From the NCBI RefSeq assembly GCF_000379425.1, contig NZ_KB902181.1, forward strand, positions 124,001-188,000: a stretch of 64,000 nt of DNA, read 5' to 3'. Each line of letters opens with the position of its first letter. Within the stretch, counting starts at the first letter, position 1. This DNA is from Corynebacterium lubricantis DSM 45231 (GTDB lineage: Bacteria > Actinomycetota > Actinomycetes > Mycobacteriales > Mycobacteriaceae). The notes under the pieces are model-generated. The model did no database searches. It saw nothing but the letters and a program-made list of their open reading frames with translations, and was not told the origin of the DNA. Both the position numbers and the translations under genes were made by a program. Below, piece after piece: positions 61,614 through 64,000 of the stretch.

Positions 61614-64000
61614 CTACTTATCCGCGATTTGGTCCTTGACCGCGCGGAAGGCCTCCTGCAAACCAGCAGCATCTGCGCCAGAGCCCTGAGCCAGATCCGG
61701 CTTACCGCCACCGCGGCCATCAACATAGCCACCAAAGGTTTTCACCAGGTCACCAGACTTGATGCCCTTCTCCACGGCTGCCTTATTGGCACTAACCGCG
61801 AAAGGCACCTTGCCGTCAGCTTGGCTGGCAACCACAACCACACCGGGTCGATCCTGGATCCGACCGCGCAGGTCTTGCGCGATGGTGCGCAGATCCGAGG
61901 CCGGGGTGCCCTCAGGAAGTTCCACAGCAATGACCTTGAAGTCGTTGATGTCTTCTGCCTGGTTCACCAAGTCGCCGGTGTTGGCCAGCAACTGGGCCTG
62001 GTGCAGGGCGGTGATTTCCTTCTCCGCAGCCTTGAGCTTCTCGGTGAGCGCTGCGATGCGCTCTGGCAGTTGCTCCGTTGGGGTCTTCAGCTCGGCAGCA
62101 AGGCCCGAGGCAAGGGCTGCTTCCTTCGAGTAGTAACGGAAGGAATCCATACCCGAGTAAGCCTCAATCCGGCGCGCGCCGGAGCCCACAGAGGATTCAC
62201 CCAGCACTGCAATGGGTCCAATTTGCGACGAGTGCGTGACGTGGGTGCCACCGCAGAGCTCGACCGAGAACGGGCCACCGATCTCCACGACTCGAACATC
62301 GTTGCCGTAGTTCTCTCCGAACAATGCCAATGCACCCATCGACTTCGCCTTGTCTAGCGTGGTCTCGATTGTGTTCACGTCGAAGTCAGCATCGACTGCT
62401 TGGTTCGCAATCGTAGTGATCTCGTCGAGCTGTGCCTCTGAGAGCTGCTCGGTGTAATTGAAATCGAAGCGCAGGTAACCAGGCTTGTTCAGGGAACCAG
62501 CCTGCACAGCTGTAGGGCCCAGCACCTGGCGCAAGGCAGCGTGGATCAAGTGAGTTGCGGTGTGTGCCTGACGTGCACCGTGGCGCCACTTCTCGTCGAC
62601 CTCTGCGTGGACGGTGGAGCCCAGATCGAGGCCACCGTTTTGCACGGTTGCCTTGTGCACGTAGAGCTTCTTGCCGATCTTTTGGACGTCATTGACGTTG
62701 AGGATCGTATCTCCGATGACCAAGCGGCCTCGGTCACCCAACTGACCGCCGGATTCTGCATACATCGGGGTGGCATCCAAGATGACCTCCACCTCGTCAC
62801 CGGCTACCGCTTCGTTGACCTTTTCGCCGTCGCGGACGAGGCCGATCACATTGGAATCAAGCTCGAGCTCGGAGTAACCAACAAAGTCGGTTGGGTTGTT
62901 GTCTACCCACTCGCGGTAAACAGATTCATCGGCGGCACCGTGCTTCTTCGCCTTGTTGTCGGCCTTGGCACGGCTGCGCTGCTCGTTCATCTCGCGATCA
63001 AATGCCTCCATGTCCACATCAAGGCCGGATTCGCGAGCCATTTCCAGGGTCAGGTCGATTGGGAAGCCGTACGTGTCGTGCAGCTCGAATGCTTGCTCAC
63101 CCGACAGGACATTCTCGCCTTCGGACTTCACAGCGGCTGCTGCCACGTCGAAGCGCTGAGTACCGGACTCAAGGGTCTTTAAAAATGCGCGCTCTTCGTT
63201 GATAGCCACGCGCAGGATGCGCTCGCGGCTCTCTGCGATCTCAGGGTACGAAGGGGTCATCGTATCCATGATGGTGTTCATGAAGGTTTCCAGGACACCG
63301 CCGGTTGCGCCCAGCAGGCGTGCCGAACGAACAATGCGGCGAAGCAGGCGACGCAGGATGTAGCCGCGGCCTTCGTTGGATGGAGTGACACCATCGAGCA
63401 TGATCATCATGCCGGTACGGGAGTGATCCGCAATCACGCGGAAACGAACGGCATTGTCATGCTCGTCGTCCTTGTAGGTAGTTCCGGTGAGCTTTTCGGC
63501 AGCATCGATCACGGGACGCAGCAGATCGGTCTCATAGACGTTTTCTACGCCCTGGAGGATACAAGCTACGCGCTCGACACCCATGCCGGTATCGATGTTC
63601 TTCTTTGGCAGCTCGCCGACAATCTCGAAGCCACCCTTCTTGTCGCCCTCGCCACGAATGGACTCCATGAAGACAAGGTTCCAAATCTCCATGTAGCGGT
63701 TATCGTCAGCTGCTGGGCCGCCTTCGTTGCCGTATTCTGGGCCACGATCGTAGTAGATCTCGGAACAAGGACCACAGGGTCCTGGGATGCCCATCGACCA
63801 GAAGTTGTCTTCCATACCAAGGCGCTGGATTCGCTCCTTCGGCACTCCGATAGTCTTCTCCCAGATTTCAGCTGCCTCATCGTCGTCGAGGTACACGGTG
63901 ACCCAGAGACGCTCGGGGTCCATGCCAAAACCGCCGTCTTCCAAGGAACCAGTCAGCAGATTCCAGGCGTGCTTAATTGCACCTTCCTTGAAGTACTGGC
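61614..64000 (-). CDS. alaS: Alanyl-tRNA synthetase, C-terminal ~795 codons
   Basis: The frame continues past the window edge, so the N-terminal ~90 residues, with the first class II motif, are missing. Present are the rest of the catalytic core ([38 protein letters not shown]), the editing domain with [16 protein letters not shown] and the CGGTHV zinc/editing site, a coiled-coil stretch ([20 protein letters not shown]) and the C-Ala domain with [15 protein letters not shown]. It charges tRNA-Ala and edits Ser/Gly mischarging. Stop TAG at 61614-61616. Confidence 0.96.
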   Translation of the reverse strand, partial: QYFKEGAIKHAWNLLTGSLEDGGFGMDPERLWVTVYLDDDEAAEIWEKTIGVPKERIQRLGMEDNFWSMGIPGPCGPCSEIYYDRGPEYGNEGGPAADDNRYMEIWNLVFMESIRGEGDKKGGFEIVGELPKKNIDTGMGVERVACILQGVENVYETDLLRPVIDAAEKLTGTTYKDDEHDNAVRFRVIADHSRTGMMIMLDGVTPSNEGRGYILRRLLRRIVRSARLLGATGGVLETFMNTIMDTMTPSYPEIAESRERILRVAINEERAFLKTLESGTQRFDVAAAAVKSEGENVLSGEQAFELHDTYGFPIDLTLEMARESGLDVDMEAFDREMNEQRSRAKADNKAKKHGAADESVYREWVDNNPTDFVGYSELELDSNVIGLVRDGEKVNEAVAGDEVEVILDATPMYAESGGQLGDRGRLVIGDTILNVNDVQKIGKKLYVHKATVQNGGLDLGSTVHAEVDEKWRHGARQAHTATHLIHAALRQVLGPTAVQAGSLNKPGYLRFDFNYTEQLSEAQLDEITTIANQAVDADFDVNTIETTLDKAKSMGALALFGENYGNDVRVVEIGGPFSVELCGGTHVTHSSQIGPIAVLGESSVGSGARRIEAYSGMDSFRYYSKEAALASGLAAELKTPTEQLPERIAALTEKLKAAEKEITALHQAQLLANTGDLVNQAEDINDFKVIAVELPEGTPASDLRTIAQDLRGRIQDRPGVVVVASQADGKVPFAVSANKAAVEKGIKSGDLVKTFGGYVDGRGGGKPDLAQGSGADAAGLQEAFRAVKDQIADK

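Overview
The window is about 64 kb of chromosomal, almost entirely housekeeping DNA from a Corynebacterium. The supporting signs are an OpcA-type glucose-6-phosphate dehydrogenase partner, an actinobacterial integration host factor (mIHF), a PriA whose helicase motifs have decayed, sites matching the corynebacterial regulators AmtR, GlxR and McbR, and a gene order that I recall as closely parallel to the cg1767-cg1838 stretch of C. glutamicum (memory, not a search). Base composition looks moderately GC-rich. I cannot name the species; a non-lipophilic relative of C. glutamicum or C. ammoniagenes is my best guess.

Layout. 1-3.3 kb: end of an ABC exporter, heme A synthase (ctaA) and a quinone oxidoreductase. 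3.3-4.2 kb: ctaB on the minus strand, divergent from the pentose-phosphate operon tkt-tal-zwf-opcA-pgl (4.7-11.3 kb). A 23-bp perfect stem separates this from the convergent nitrogen-control operon amtA-ocd-soxA (11.4-15.0 kb), which has two perfect AmtR boxes at its promoter. 15.3-21.7 kb: secG, ppc, tpiA, pgk and gapA (lower glycolysis and anaplerosis). 22.0-27.6 kb: whiA, yvcK, rapZ, uvrC and a PH-domain membrane protein. 27.7-37.9 kb: riboflavin genes (ribH, ribBA, ribE, ribD), rpe, rsmB, fmt, def, priA and metK, with an McbR box in front of metK. 38.0-41.2 kb: coaBC, a 677-bp gene-free gap, rpoZ, gmk and mihF. 41.4-49.6 kb: the pyrimidine operon pyrR-pyrB-pyrC-carA-carB-pyrF, led by a PyrR-binding hairpin beside the pyrR ribosome-binding site. 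49.8-52.9 kb: a small accessory block (a TIGR01777-type epimerase, two YbjN proteins and a PPK2 kinase). 52.9-64.0 kb: nusB, efp, pepQ, the shikimate genes aroQ-aroB-aroK-aroC-aroE with an embedded small prepilin peptidase, mltG, ruvX and the 3' part of alaS.

The genes form pathway blocks. Carbon: oxidative and non-oxidative pentose phosphate, triose glycolysis and PEP carboxylase. Building blocks: pyrimidines, riboflavin, CoA, SAM and chorismate. Translation start and control: def, fmt, efp, rsmB. Regulation can be read at several points: nitrogen (AmtR), cAMP/carbon (GlxR), sulfur (McbR) and pyrimidines (PyrR).

I see no new defence or biosynthetic system, no tRNA or rRNA gene, no insertion sequence and no true CRISPR array. 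The best unexplained signal is the gap between coaBC and rpoZ. It holds a 78-bp imperfect palindrome with mirror-symmetric GCTAATT motifs, followed by five regularly spaced 33-bp copies of a structured repeat that looks like a CRISPR but almost certainly is not one.
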